Positions 1 to 7,256 of a DNA stretch of 64,000 bases are shown in pieces. The stretch lies in contig NZ_CAKMTD010000008.1 in NCBI RefSeq assembly GCF_928391935.1, positions 1 through 64,000 on the forward strand. Reading direction: 5' to 3'. Source of the stretch: Rothia nasimurium (GTDB lineage Bacteria > Actinomycetota > Actinomycetes > Actinomycetales > Micrococcaceae). Every line of letters starts with the position of its first letter. The first letter of the stretch is position 1. A program made the translations under genes and the position numbers. Below the pieces are notes generated by a model. The model had not been told where the DNA came from. It saw only the letters and a program-made list of their open reading frames with translations, and ran no database searches.

Positions 1-66
1 TAGGCCAGGTATGGACGCGGGGAATGCCCGTGGAGTTGACTGGTACTAATAGTCCGAAGGCTTACA
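1..66 (+). rRNA. 23S ribosomal RNA, 3' end (partial)
   Basis: The first bases carry the conserved 3' end of bacterial 23S rRNA, including GACTGGTACTAATAG followed by CCGAAGGCTTAC. The gene enters from outside the window, so only its tail is visible. The exact mature 3' end is approximate. A 5S gene follows about 110 bases later, as expected for an rRNA operon. The spacer holds a short stem near 118-142 (AACAACCC against GGGTTTGTT) that could be an RNase III processing stem. Confidence 0.9.
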
Positions 67-175
67 CTTTTTAGCTAGTACGTGTTTGTTTGTTTGCGTC
101 CACTGTATGGTTTTGAGATAACAACCCTTTGGGTTTGTTATTGCTGCCCCGCTGGTGTGGGGTGGTCATCGTAGG

Positions 176-293
176 TTTACGGTGGTTATAGCGAGAGGGA
201 AACACCCGGTTCCATCCCGAACCCGGAAGTTAAGGCTCTTTGCGCCGATGGTACTGCACTGGTGACGGTGTGGGAGAGTAGGTCACCGCCGGT
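176..293 (+). rRNA. 5S ribosomal RNA
   Basis: The stretch begins TTTACGGTGGTTATAGCG and ends GGTCACCGCCGGT, so the two ends pair into the terminal helix of 5S rRNA. The internal blocks CCCGAACCCGGAAGTTAAG and GTGGGAGAGTAGGTC are the universal 5S signatures. It lies just after the 23S tail, and a strong terminator follows, so this is the last gene of the rRNA operon. The ends are good to within a few bases. Confidence 0.93.
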
Positions 294-310
294 TTTTTAT
301 TGGGATACAG

Positions 311-345
311 AAGGTCCTGGACGAAACGTCCAGGGCCTTTTTGTT
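311..345 (+). terminator. Intrinsic terminator of the rRNA operon
   Basis: GGTCCTGGAC and GTCCAGGGCC pair around a GAAAC loop, giving a GC-rich stem directly followed by a T-rich run. It sits about 20 bases after the 5S gene. Confidence 0.85.
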
Positions 346-363
346 TTGTTGTGGTGTTGTGTT

Positions 364-387
364 GGCTCGGAGCTATCGCTCCGAGCC
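364..387. terminator. Second perfect stem-loop after the rRNA operon
   Basis: GGCTCGGAG and CTCCGAGCC form a perfect 9-bp stem with a 6-base loop. No long T-run follows, so it may be a back-up terminator or a stem protecting the transcript. The rest of the stretch up to the next gene at 688 shows no convincing gene. Confidence 0.5.
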
Positions 388-687
388 ACTGTCATTTAAG
401 GGGCACAATATGGTGCAGTCTATGAGAACACACCTGGTTTAAGTTAGCGTGCAGGGCGTCCGGGACACACACGCCTGCCTGCAACCCGAGAAAAGCACAA
501 TCAGCGGGCTAACACCCCAAACCATAAGTCTTCTACCAGCACTCACCCTGAGAATATCCAGAACTAAAACCCACAAAACTAATTGTTTCCTGGGAAAGTA
601 GTCTAGGAGAGGGGTAGCCCCACCATACACCACCAAGAACCGGTAATCTTAACTCTGAACCAAACACCACGAAAGAGAGAAACCGCA

Positions 688-1572
688 GTGCCCCAGGGAA
701 CCCCCACCACTGACGCCCGCGAACGCGCCCGTCGCCTCGCCGCTGAACAAGCCAAAAAGTCCAGCAAAAAATCAACCCGCTGGATCCAGCTCACCGTCCT
801 CGGCGTCGTTGCCGTTATCGTAGCGATCGTAGCCTTCGTCGTCATCAACGGTAACCGCAACCAAATCCCCGAAGCAGGCCCCGTCCCCGCGTCCGCAAAC
901 CAGTACGGCGGTATCGTCCTCACCCAGGACGGCATCGTCAAGGACTCATCAGACGTAGCAGAACGAAACTCCAAGGAACTCGGCACCTCCGAAGCAACCT
1001 ACAAGGCAGCTGACGGCAGCGATGCAACAATGCCCCTCGGCGTCGCCCTCCCTGAAGAAGCAGACAAGAACGGCGAGCCCGTCCGCGTCACCATCTTCCA
1101 GGACTTCAACTGCGTCCACTGTGCATCCTTCGAAACTGAAAACGCAGAAACCCTCGCAGCCCTCGTCAAAGAAGGCAAAATTACCCTCGAACTGCGTAAC
1201 CTAACCTTCCTCGACGCCAACAGCCCCACCTTCTACTCAGCCCGTGCCAACAACGTCGCCTACTCAGTAGCAAACCAGGTCTCCGCCGAGGACTACCTCA
1301 AGTTCCAGCAGGAAGTCTTCACCTACCAGGCCCAGAACGGCACCTCCAACGAAGAACTCATCAAGATCGCTGAGAAATACGGGGCAGACGTAAAGGACGA
1401 CGTCACCAAAAACACCTGGCGACCTTTCATCCAAACCGTCACCCTCGAATCTGCAACCAACGGCATTGAAGGAACCCCCACCATCTTCGCCGACGGTGAG
1501 CTCTTCACCGAAGCCCCCACCGGTTTCGCTGACTGGATCAACCAGAAGATCGCCGACAAGGCCGCACAGTAA
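688..1572 (+). CDS. Membrane-anchored DsbA-like thioredoxin-fold protein
   Basis: A 294-residue thiol-disulfide oxidoreductase of the DsbA/DSBA-like family, probably acting outside the membrane on exported proteins. The N-terminus is basic (residues 1-30). One membrane segment follows at about 32-53 (hydrophobic run ending FVVIN), then an extracytoplasmic domain. The active-site motif is Cys-Val-His-Cys in DFNCVHCASFE near residue 141. The region EGTPTIFADG near 260 supplies the cis-proline loop of the fold. The start is a GTG preceded by GAGAG about ten bases upstream. It appears monocistronic; a large hairpin terminator follows. The family is clear, but substrate and direction of the redox reaction cannot be read from sequence. 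Confidence 0.88.
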   Translation: MPQGTPTTDARERARRLAAEQAKKSSKKSTRWIQLTVLGVVAVIVAIVAFVVINGNRNQIPEAGPVPASANQYGGIVLTQDGIVKDSSDVAERNSKELGTSEATYKAADGSDATMPLGVALPEEADKNGEPVRVTIFQDFNCVHCASFETENAETLAALVKEGKITLELRNLTFLDANSPTFYSARANNVAYSVANQVSAEDYLKFQQEVFTYQAQNGTSNEELIKIAEKYGADVKDDVTKNTWRPFIQTVTLESATNGIEGTPTIFADGELFTEAPTGFADWINQKIADKAAQ

Positions 1573-1639
1573 CCCACTACAAACACACCACAGGCTAACA
1601 GCTAGTACGGTAGATGTACTGAACTGGTAGCAACCGTGT

Positions 1640-1706
1640 AGGGACAGCTACACGTCAACTCCTCAGCTTCATGCTGAAAAGAGATTGACGGTAGCTGTCC
1701 CTTTTC
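1640..1706 (+). terminator. Large intrinsic terminator after the DsbA-like gene
   Basis: AGGGACAGCTAC pairs with GTAGCTGTCCCT. Inside it CGTCAA pairs with TTGACG, and a small CAGC-TTCAT-GCTG hairpin caps the structure. A TTTTC tail follows. The stem is about 18 bp long, unusually large for a simple terminator. Confidence 0.7.
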
Positions 1707-1708
1707 TT

Positions 1709-2016
1709 ATGTCTACCCCCAAGAGCAGCAAGAACCCCCGCCATACCCCACCACTTGCTAATCGACTGCGACCCCGGCATCGACGATACCCTCGCCCTTA
1801 CCTACGCTTATACCCACCCGCAGGTTGCTGTAGAGGGTATCGTGGCAACCGGCGGGAACGTGAGCACCGAGCAGGTGGGACGCAACGTCCGCGGCCTGCT
1901 AGAACTACTCGACGGCCAAGGCACCCCTGGGCCCTCGGAGCTGAGAACCCCCTGGCCCAACCACTCACCACCACCGAAGAAACCCCCGGACCCTTGGGCA
2001 CAGGCTACGGGGCGCT
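1709..2016 (+). pseudogene. Nucleoside hydrolase remnant (frameshifted, truncated)
   Basis: Remains of an inosine-uridine-type nucleoside hydrolase, which would cleave ribonucleosides into base and ribose. The reading frame changes twice. An ATG at 1709 opens MSTPKSSKNPRHTPP in one frame. At about 1755 homology jumps to a second frame with LLIDCDPGIDDTLALTYAY, the family's Ca2+-binding DxDPGxDD motif. Near 1920 it returns to the first frame with ALGAENPLAQPLTTTEETPG and GPLGTGYGALP. Only about the first 100 of the usual ~310 residues remain. The break at 1755 looks like one extra T in CCACCACTTGCTAATC. It then runs into a piece of an unrelated gene, so it is almost certainly dead. Confidence 0.8.
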
Positions 2017-2343
2017 GCCCAGGCAGAGCTGGCCCTCCGCGACACCCTGCGCGACGCCGTCCTACCCGCAGGCTCCGGGGAGAAACACCCCCTGGACCTG
2101 CTCCCCACCGAACAACACCTGCTTGCCCTAGCAGAAGCACACGCCACCGGGGCCTCCTGCATACTCCTCGACGAACCCACCGCAAGACTCGACACCCCCG
2201 GCCTCGAACAAGCCGCAGCACTCACCACCGCCCACCACACCGCAGGAGACAACACCATCATCGCCACCCACAACACACAACTCACCCAAGCCCTCACACC
2301 CCACCTTCCCCTACACCACTACCAGCTAGACACTTCCCAATAA
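2017..2343 (+). pseudogene. ABC transporter ATPase, C-terminal remnant
   Basis: In the third frame, directly after the nucleoside hydrolase remnant, the translation contains CILLDEPTARLD, a clear Walker B/D-loop, then IIATHN, the H-loop, ending at a TAA at 2341. The segment LPTEQHLLALAEA sits where an LSGGQ signature should be, but the glycines are gone. No Walker A is present and no plausible start exists after the in-frame stop at 1942. This is the last ~105 residues of an ATPase, perhaps once ECF-type, joined to the truncated hydrolase by a deletion. It is not expected to make a functional protein. Confidence 0.72.
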
Positions 2344-2384
2344 CATGCACCCGCCCGCAATATCAGGTACACTTGAAAAGTCTT

Positions 2385-2461
2385 GCCTCCTTAGCTCAGC
2401 TGGCCAGAGCACCTGTCTTGTAAACAGGGGGTCACCGGTTCGAATCCGGTAGGGGGCTCCA
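2385..2461 (+). tRNA. tRNA-Thr (anticodon TGT)
   Basis: A full cloverleaf can be drawn. Acceptor GCCTCCT pairs with AGGGGGC (one G-T pair). The D-loop contains AGCTCAGCTGG, the anticodon loop is CTTGTAA with anticodon TGT (threonine), and the T-arm is CCGGTTCGAATCCGG. The CCA end is encoded at 2459-2461. Its 3' half is duplicated downstream (see the repeats). Confidence 0.93.
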
Positions 2462-2616
2462 CTCTATGAACTCTGCGATCGATTGGACACCTATAAACCG
2501 GTGACCATTCGGTCGCAGATTTATTTCCTCGTACGCCAGTTTCGCTAACGCTCAACTGATTCCAGGCCCTCTTGAGTGCTCGCTCGCACCCGGGCCTTCC
2601 AGCCGCTCCCTCATCT
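2437..2616 (+). repeat. Tandem repeat, unit 1 (starts inside tRNA-Thr)
   Basis: A 180-base unit that begins in the T-arm of the tRNA-Thr gene (GGTTCGAATCCGGTAGGGGG) and runs to the end of CGGGCCTTCCAGCCGCTCCC plus eight bases. The next unit repeats nearly all of it with a few substitutions. The unit contains CGCAGATTTATTTCCTC, which also occurs near 58162. Confidence 0.9.
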
Positions 2617-2785
2617 GGTTCGAATCCGGTAGGGGGCTCCACTCTATAAACTCTGCGATCGATTGGACACCCATAAACCGGTGACCATTCGGTCGCAGAT
2701 TTATTTCCTCACACACCAGTTTCGCTGACGCTCAACTGATTCCAGGCCCTCTTGAGTGCTCGCTCGCTCGCACCCGGGCCTTCCA
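2617..2785 (+). repeat. Tandem repeat, unit 2 with a pseudo tRNA 3' end
   Basis: This repeats unit 1 almost base for base, beginning again with the T-arm and acceptor end of tRNA-Thr (GGTTCGAATCCGGTAGGGGG). Differences include GAAC/AAAC after CTCTAT, ACCT/ACCC, and an extra CTCG in the GCTCGCTCG run. No tRNA 5' half is present, so this is not a second tRNA gene. Confidence 0.9.
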
Positions 2786-2800
2786 TCCGGTAGGGGGCTC
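2786..2800 (+). repeat. Tandem repeat, third partial unit
   Basis: TCCGGTAGGGGGCTC, the last 15 bases of the tRNA-Thr end, appears a third time and then the similarity stops. The stretch from here to 3060 has no convincing gene; it holds short inverted motifs and the dispersed repeat described next. Confidence 0.75.
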
Positions 2801-2908
2801 TCTTAGTGCCCAAAAACAAGGCAATACCCACTATCTAGATACGGGGGCATCCGGGCTCGCGCTCGCTGCCGACCCTCTCGCCCGGTTCGCTCCGCTCACG
2901 AGACGATT

Positions 2909-2989
2909 CACGCCCCGCCTAACGGCGGATTCCGTTCGCTCTCGTGCGCTGGCGCACCCGCTCACTCCATCCAGCCAGCAGCTTCGCTG
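2909..2989 (-). repeat. Dispersed ~81-bp repeat, copy 1
   Basis: The reverse complement of this stretch matches 58054-58135 at roughly 88 percent by eye. Shared blocks include CAGCGAAGCTGCTGGCT, GTGAGCGGGTGCG, GGAATCCGCCG and AGGCGGGGCGTG. It lies in the gene-free region after tRNA-Thr. Confidence 0.82.
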
Positions 2990-3076
2990 CGAGTCCGATA
3001 CGCCCCTATCTCACCATGCGCACCTAGCTAACCAGCGTTTGCACAAATACGCAAACAAAAGATAGTGTTATTCCTG

Positions 3077-3094
3077 GCTTAGGGTCACCTAAGC
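3077..3094. promoter_or_regulatory. Iron box (DtxR/IdeR-type operator)
   Basis: GCTTAGGGTCACCTAAGC is a near-perfect palindrome resembling the DtxR/IdeR consensus TTAGGTTAGGCTAACCTAA. It lies 55 bases upstream of the iron-siderophore binding protein gene. This predicts repression of the whole uptake operon by an Fe2+-loaded regulator. Confidence 0.75.
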
Positions 3095-3095
3095 A

Positions 3096-3119
3096 GTTCT
3101 ATAGATAGTCCTATAGAAC
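3096..3119. promoter_or_regulatory. Perfect inverted repeat beside the iron box
   Basis: GTTCTATAG and CTATAGAAC flank ATAGTC, giving a perfect 9-bp dyad between the iron box and the ribosome-binding site of the next gene. It could be a second operator or a 5' stem-loop in the mRNA. Confidence 0.6.
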
Positions 3120-3148
3120 CAAACACCCTTCCCAGGAGAACACAACCA

Positions 3149-4183
3149 ATGTCCGCAATCACCCGCGCCACCTTCCTCAAGGCCACCGCAGCCACCGCCC
3201 TCACCGGCCTGCTCGCAGCCTGCACCACCGGCTCCAACGACACCTCAAGCAGCACCATCTCAGCAGCCTCTGGCGAGAGCTACACCGTCAAGCACGCCTT
3301 CGGCGAGACCACCTTCAGCGCGGTACCCCAGAAAATTGCTGTCGTGAACTTCTGGAAGAACCCCGACGTCCTCCTGGCCCTCGGCGTAGTACCCGCAGGC
3401 ACCCCCGTCGTCACCTACGGCGCCAACGCCAAGGGCTCCACCGACTGGTTCGACGCCAAACTCGCCGAACTGGGCGGCACCGCCCCCACCACCTACGACG
3501 AAACTGACGGCCCCGACTACGAAGCCCTCGCAGCCCTAGCCCCCGACGCCATCTTCTCCGTCTACGGCGACATGACCCAGGAAGTCTACGACAAGCTCTC
3601 CGGCATCGCCCCCGTCGTTGCAGCCCCCGAAGGTGTCGGCGCCTTCGCCGCCTCCTGGGAAGACGTGGTCAACCAGGCAGGCGCTATGCTCCAGAAAACA
3701 GATGAAGCAGCCGCCCTCATCGAATCCACCAACCAGCTCATCGCTGACGCCTCAGCCCAGCACTCAGCCCTCAACGGCAAGACCTTCATCGCCGGTATGT
3801 TCGACCTCGAAGCCCAGGCCCTCAGCGCCTACGTCGCCACCGACTCCCGCTCCCAGTTCCTCACCTCCCTCGGCATGAAACTGGCCCCCTACGTCACCGA
3901 CAACGCCACCGAAGCCGACGCCTTCTTCATGAACATCTCCGGCGAAGTCCTCTCCGAGGTCGAAACCGACGTCGTCTGGGCCTGGGGCACCAGCGACTCC
4001 GACGAAGAAGCCATCAAGGCTAACACCCTCTTCGCCCAGATGCCCGCTGTAGCCAACGGCAACCTGGTCGTCGAAACCGACACCGCCATCTCCCTGGCCC
4101 TCTCCGCCGCATCCCCGCTGTCCCTGAACTGGGCCATCAACGAAACCGACACCCTGGCCAAGCTCGCAGCAGCAGTCGCCTAA
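3149..4183 (+). CDS. Iron-siderophore ABC transporter substrate-binding lipoprotein
   Basis: A 344-residue extracytoplasmic binding protein that would capture ferric siderophore and deliver it to the permeases encoded next. The N-terminus is a lipoprotein signal with lipobox LAAC near residues 22-25, followed by a Ser/Thr-rich linker. The remainder has the FepB/FhuD-like periplasmic-binding fold, with blocks such as VPQKIAVVNFWKNPDVLLAL and DYEALAALAPDAIF. The ATG is preceded by CCAGGAGAA. It is the first gene of a five-gene operon under the iron box at 3077. Which siderophore is bound cannot be told. Confidence 0.92.
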   Translation: MSAITRATFLKATAATALTGLLAACTTGSNDTSSSTISAASGESYTVKHAFGETTFSAVPQKIAVVNFWKNPDVLLALGVVPAGTPVVTYGANAKGSTDWFDAKLAELGGTAPTTYDETDGPDYEALAALAPDAIFSVYGDMTQEVYDKLSGIAPVVAAPEGVGAFAASWEDVVNQAGAMLQKTDEAAALIESTNQLIADASAQHSALNGKTFIAGMFDLEAQALSAYVATDSRSQFLTSLGMKLAPYVTDNATEADAFFMNISGEVLSEVETDVVWAWGTSDSDEEAIKANTLFAQMPAVANGNLVVETDTAISLALSAASPLSLNWAINETDTLAKLAAAVA

Positions 4184-4186
4184 CCT

Positions 4187-5308
4187 GTGCCAGCCACCGC
4201 TGTGACCCCAACCCAGCCCACCAGACAGGACGCACCCGCCCCGGCTTCCAGCCCGAGGGCGGGCGCCCGCCGTGGGGCAAGAACCCCAGCCCGCCGACGC
4301 CTACTCACCGGCACAGTCCTTATCCTGGGGCTGGTGCTAGCATCAATCGCCTCCCTGGCCTACGGGACCCGGCAGATCGACCCAGCCACCGTGCTCAGCT
4401 TTATCGGCAGCTCTGTGAGCGGAACAGATACTAGCCCCACCGGTGCGTCCGAAGCCGAAGCGGCCGTCCTGACCCAAAGGTCAGTGCGGACCCTCTGGGC
4501 GTTGGTGGTCGGCGCCGCCCTGGGACTGGCCGGTGCCGGGCTACAAGGAATTACCCGCAACCCCCTCGGGGACCCCGCCATCTTGGGTATCAACGCCGGG
4601 GCAGCCTTCGCTGTGGTGGCCGGAATCAGCTTCTTCGCGGCAGACTCAACCACCGTCTTCGCCCTCTACGCTTTTGCAGGAGCTATAGCCTCCGCTATCG
4701 CCGTATACGCGTTGGCCTCCATCGGCAGTGGGGGAGCGACCCCCATTAAACTAGCCCTCATGGGGGCAGCCCTGACCGCCGGGCTCGGCTCAGGCACCAG
4801 CGCCATGATCCTCACCAACCAAAACACCCTCGACGATTTACGCCGCTGGCAGATTGGATCAGTTGCCGGTGCGACCATGGAAGACTTCTTCCCCGCCGGT
4901 TTACTGTTGGCCCTTGGCGCAGTCATTGTACTCACCGGGGCCAAGACCATTAACAGCTTTGCCCTCGGCGACGACATGGCAGCCTCCTTGGGGGAGAACG
5001 TTGCAGCCCGCCGACTCGTCCTCACCGCCGGCGTTACCCTGCTCGTCGGCACCGCCGTTGCCCTCACCGGCCCCATCGGCTTCCTCGGCCTCATGGCCCC
5101 GCACGCCATGCGGGCCCTCGTCGGCGCCGACTACCGCTACCTGCTTCCCCTGTCCGCCCTCACCGGGGCAGTCCTCCTGACCGTCGCAGATACGGTCGGC
5201 CGAATTATCCTGCCCCCGCAAGAAATGCAGGTAGGCGTCATGATGGTGGCCCTGGGCGTTCCCGTCTTTATTTACCTAGTGCGACGAGGCAAGGCGGTCA
5301 ATCTCTAA
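4187..5308 (+). CDS. FecCD-family siderophore permease 1
   Basis: A 373-residue integral membrane protein of the FecCD/BtuC family, one half of the heterodimeric channel. After a Pro/Arg-rich cytoplasmic N-terminus of about 45 residues come roughly nine or ten membrane segments. Family blocks include GAGLQGITRNPLGDPAILGI and PIGFLGLMAPHAMR. The start is a GTG three bases after the stop of the binding protein gene. Its TAA overlaps the ATG of the second permease (TAATG), which points to translational coupling. Confidence 0.92.
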   Translation: MPATAVTPTQPTRQDAPAPASSPRAGARRGARTPARRRLLTGTVLILGLVLASIASLAYGTRQIDPATVLSFIGSSVSGTDTSPTGASEAEAAVLTQRSVRTLWALVVGAALGLAGAGLQGITRNPLGDPAILGINAGAAFAVVAGISFFAADSTTVFALYAFAGAIASAIAVYALASIGSGGATPIKLALMGAALTAGLGSGTSAMILTNQNTLDDLRRWQIGSVAGATMEDFFPAGLLLALGAVIVLTGAKTINSFALGDDMAASLGENVAARRLVLTAGVTLLVGTAVALTGPIGFLGLMAPHAMRALVGADYRYLLPLSALTGAVLLTVADTVGRIILPPQEMQVGVMMVALGVPVFIYLVRRGKAVNL

Positions 5309-6435
5309 TGACGTTCCGCTCAACTTCCCCGCAGGCCGAGCCCCCCGTCTGCCTGGCCTCTGCCCGGGCAGCAGGCTCCCCCCTGCCCCGGCAGGCATCT
5401 GAAGCCGCCCTCAACACGGTCGGGAAGGTGCGGAAGGACGCCCGCCGCCGGCCCCTCCTGGCCACTGCAGCCCTCCTGTTAGGGCTGGTAGCGGCTGTTG
5501 CCGTGAGGGTCCTGCTGGGCTCCTACACCGTCACAATCCCTGACTTCTTCACCATCCTGTCCGGCGGCACCCTTGACCATGCCCGGGGTGCCACCTACAT
5601 TGTGATGGAAGAAAAGCTACCGCGGGCCGTCCTCGGTGCCCTGGCAGGAGCCTGCTTTGGCTTAGGAGGCGCAATCTTCCAGCTCCTCTTGCGTAACCCA
5701 ATAGCCAGCCCCGACATCATCGGTGTCTCCAACGGCGCTGCCCTAGGAGCAGTCATCGGCATTGTCTTCCTGGGCCTGGGCGGCCTGCCACTGACCCTGC
5801 TGGCTATTCTGGTCGCCCTGGCTGTTGCCGTCCTTATCCTGGGTCTATCCGCTGGAGATTCTGGTGCCGGCAACCGCTTCATCCTGGTCGGTCTAGGAAT
5901 CTCAGCGCTCTCAGGGGCCTTTATCCAGTACGTCCTCTCCCGGGTATCGACCAGCAACGCCCAGACCCTGACCCACTGGCTGGCCGGATCCCTGTCCACC
6001 GCCAACTGGACCCGCATCAGCCTGCTGGCTATCTGCTTTGCCCTCCTGGTGCTCCCCCTACTGGTCTGGTGGCGGCCCCTGCACGCCACAGCAGTCGGGG
6101 AAGAACTGGCCCGGGGGCTCGGCGTGCCTACCGGCCTGGTCCGCACCGGCTTCATCGCCCTCGGGGTGCTACTGGTTGCCGTGGCCACCGCCGCCACAGG
6201 CCCCCTAGCCTTCATCGCCTTTATGGCCGGGCCCATTGCCCGGGCCGCCACCGGGGGCCGCCACAGCCTCATCAACGCCGCCCTCGTCGGCGCCATCGTC
6301 GTCATCGTCGCTGATTTTATTGGCTCCAATGCCATACCCGGGGTAAACCTGCCCGCAGGCGTCCTCACCGGTGCTTTCGGGGCCCCCGCCCTCATCTGGC
6401 TGCTCGCCCGAACCTCCGAAGGGAAAACTTCATGA
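5308..6435 (+). CDS. FecCD-family siderophore permease 2
   Basis: A 375-residue second permease half, paralogous to the preceding gene. An unusually long hydrophilic leader (about 45 residues) precedes the first membrane segment. Conserved blocks are FQLLLRNPIASPDIIGVSNG and GPLAFIAFMAGPIAR. The start ATG overlaps the upstream stop by one base, and its own stop overlaps the ATPase ATG by four bases (ATGA). With the first permease it would form the transmembrane pore. Confidence 0.92.
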   Translation: MTFRSTSPQAEPPVCLASARAAGSPLPRQASEAALNTVGKVRKDARRRPLLATAALLLGLVAAVAVRVLLGSYTVTIPDFFTILSGGTLDHARGATYIVMEEKLPRAVLGALAGACFGLGGAIFQLLLRNPIASPDIIGVSNGAALGAVIGIVFLGLGGLPLTLLAILVALAVAVLILGLSAGDSGAGNRFILVGLGISALSGAFIQYVLSRVSTSNAQTLTHWLAGSLSTANWTRISLLAICFALLVLPLLVWWRPLHATAVGEELARGLGVPTGLVRTGFIALGVLLVAVATAATGPLAFIAFMAGPIARAATGGRHSLINAALVGAIVVIVADFIGSNAIPGVNLPAGVLTGAFGAPALIWLLARTSEGKTS

Positions 6436-7256
6436 AAACAGTAACCGCCCGGTCCCTCACCGTTGAACAGGTACGCCTGGGCTATGGGGATACCGTTATC
6501 GTGCCTGAGCTCTCCCTGGAGTTCCCCACCGGAAAAATGACCGCCATTATCGGCCCCAACGGCTGCGGAAAATCCACCCTCCTGCGCGGTATCGCCCGCC
6601 TGCTCAAGCCGGCATCCGGCAAAATCCTCCTGGACGGCCGTCCCGTCGGCTCCTACGGGGGCAAGGAATTTGCCCGGATGGTTGGCCTGCTCCCACAAAG
6701 CCCCATTGCCCCCGAAGGTATTACGGTAGCCGACCTGGTAGCCCGCGGCCGCTACCCCTACCAGGGGCTCTTCAGAGGCTCCACCAAGGAGGACGACGCG
6801 GCAGTTGCCCGCGCCCTGGAAGCTACCCACACCCTGTCCCTAGCCGACCGCCAGGTCACCGAACTATCCGGCGGCCAGCGCCAGCGCGTCTGGATCGCTA
6901 TGGCCCTGGCCCAAGAAACAGACGTCCTGCTGCTGGATGAACCCACAACCTACCTCGACCTTGCCCACCAGGTTGAGCTCCTAGACCTACTGGCAGCAAT
7001 CAATGAAGAACGAGGCACCACCATGATCCTGGTGCTGCACGAACTCAACCTCGCCGCCCGCATTGCCCACCACCTCGTGGCCATGAAGGACGGCGCCGTT
7101 GCCGCCGCAGGAGATGCCGGGCAGGTGCTAACCTCCAAGAACCTGCACACCATTTTTGGGTTGCGGGCCTCCGTCGCCGACCCCCTAGGCGATGGTTCCA
7201 CCGTTGTGGTTCCCCATACCCGGGCGTCCATGGAACGGGAGTTACTTCTTGGCTAA
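6432..7256 (+). CDS. Siderophore ABC transporter ATP-binding protein (FecE/FepC-type)
   Basis: A 274-residue ATPase that would drive siderophore import. The Walker A is GPNGCGKST near residue 41, the signature LSGGQRQRVWIAMAL near 143, the Walker B VLLLDEPTTYLDL near 162, and the H-loop VLHELN near 197. DLVARGRYPYQGLF is typical of the Fe-siderophore subfamily. It overlaps the preceding permease by 4 bases and the following gene by 8, so it belongs to the same operon. Confidence 0.94.
   Translation: MKTVTARSLTVEQVRLGYGDTVIVPELSLEFPTGKMTAIIGPNGCGKSTLLRGIARLLKPASGKILLDGRPVGSYGGKEFARMVGLLPQSPIAPEGITVADLVARGRYPYQGLFRGSTKEDDAAVARALEATHTLSLADRQVTELSGGQRQRVWIAMALAQETDVLLLDEPTTYLDLAHQVELLDLLAAINEERGTTMILVLHELNLAARIAHHLVAMKDGAVAAAGDAGQVLTSKNLHTIFGLRASVADPLGDGSTVVVPHTRASMERELLLG

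Noticed and set aside
1808..2221. Minus-strand frames over the decayed genes
   Set aside because: They lie opposite recognisable plus-strand remnants and have no start signal or family pattern.
2391..2642. 83-residue minus-strand frame across the tRNA repeat
   Set aside because: It reads through the antisense strand of tRNA-Thr and the tandem unit; the open frame is a by-product of the repeat. Frames of this kind (PPTGFEPVTPCLQ-like) are well-known false genes opposite tRNAs.
2462..3060. Integrated element at the tRNA-Thr attachment site
   Set aside because: No integrase, excisionase or cargo gene is present; only duplicated tRNA ends and repeats remain.
5595..6830. 411-residue minus-strand frame across permease 2 and the ATPase
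   Set aside because: It is antisense to two well-supported genes; long antisense frames are common at this GC content.
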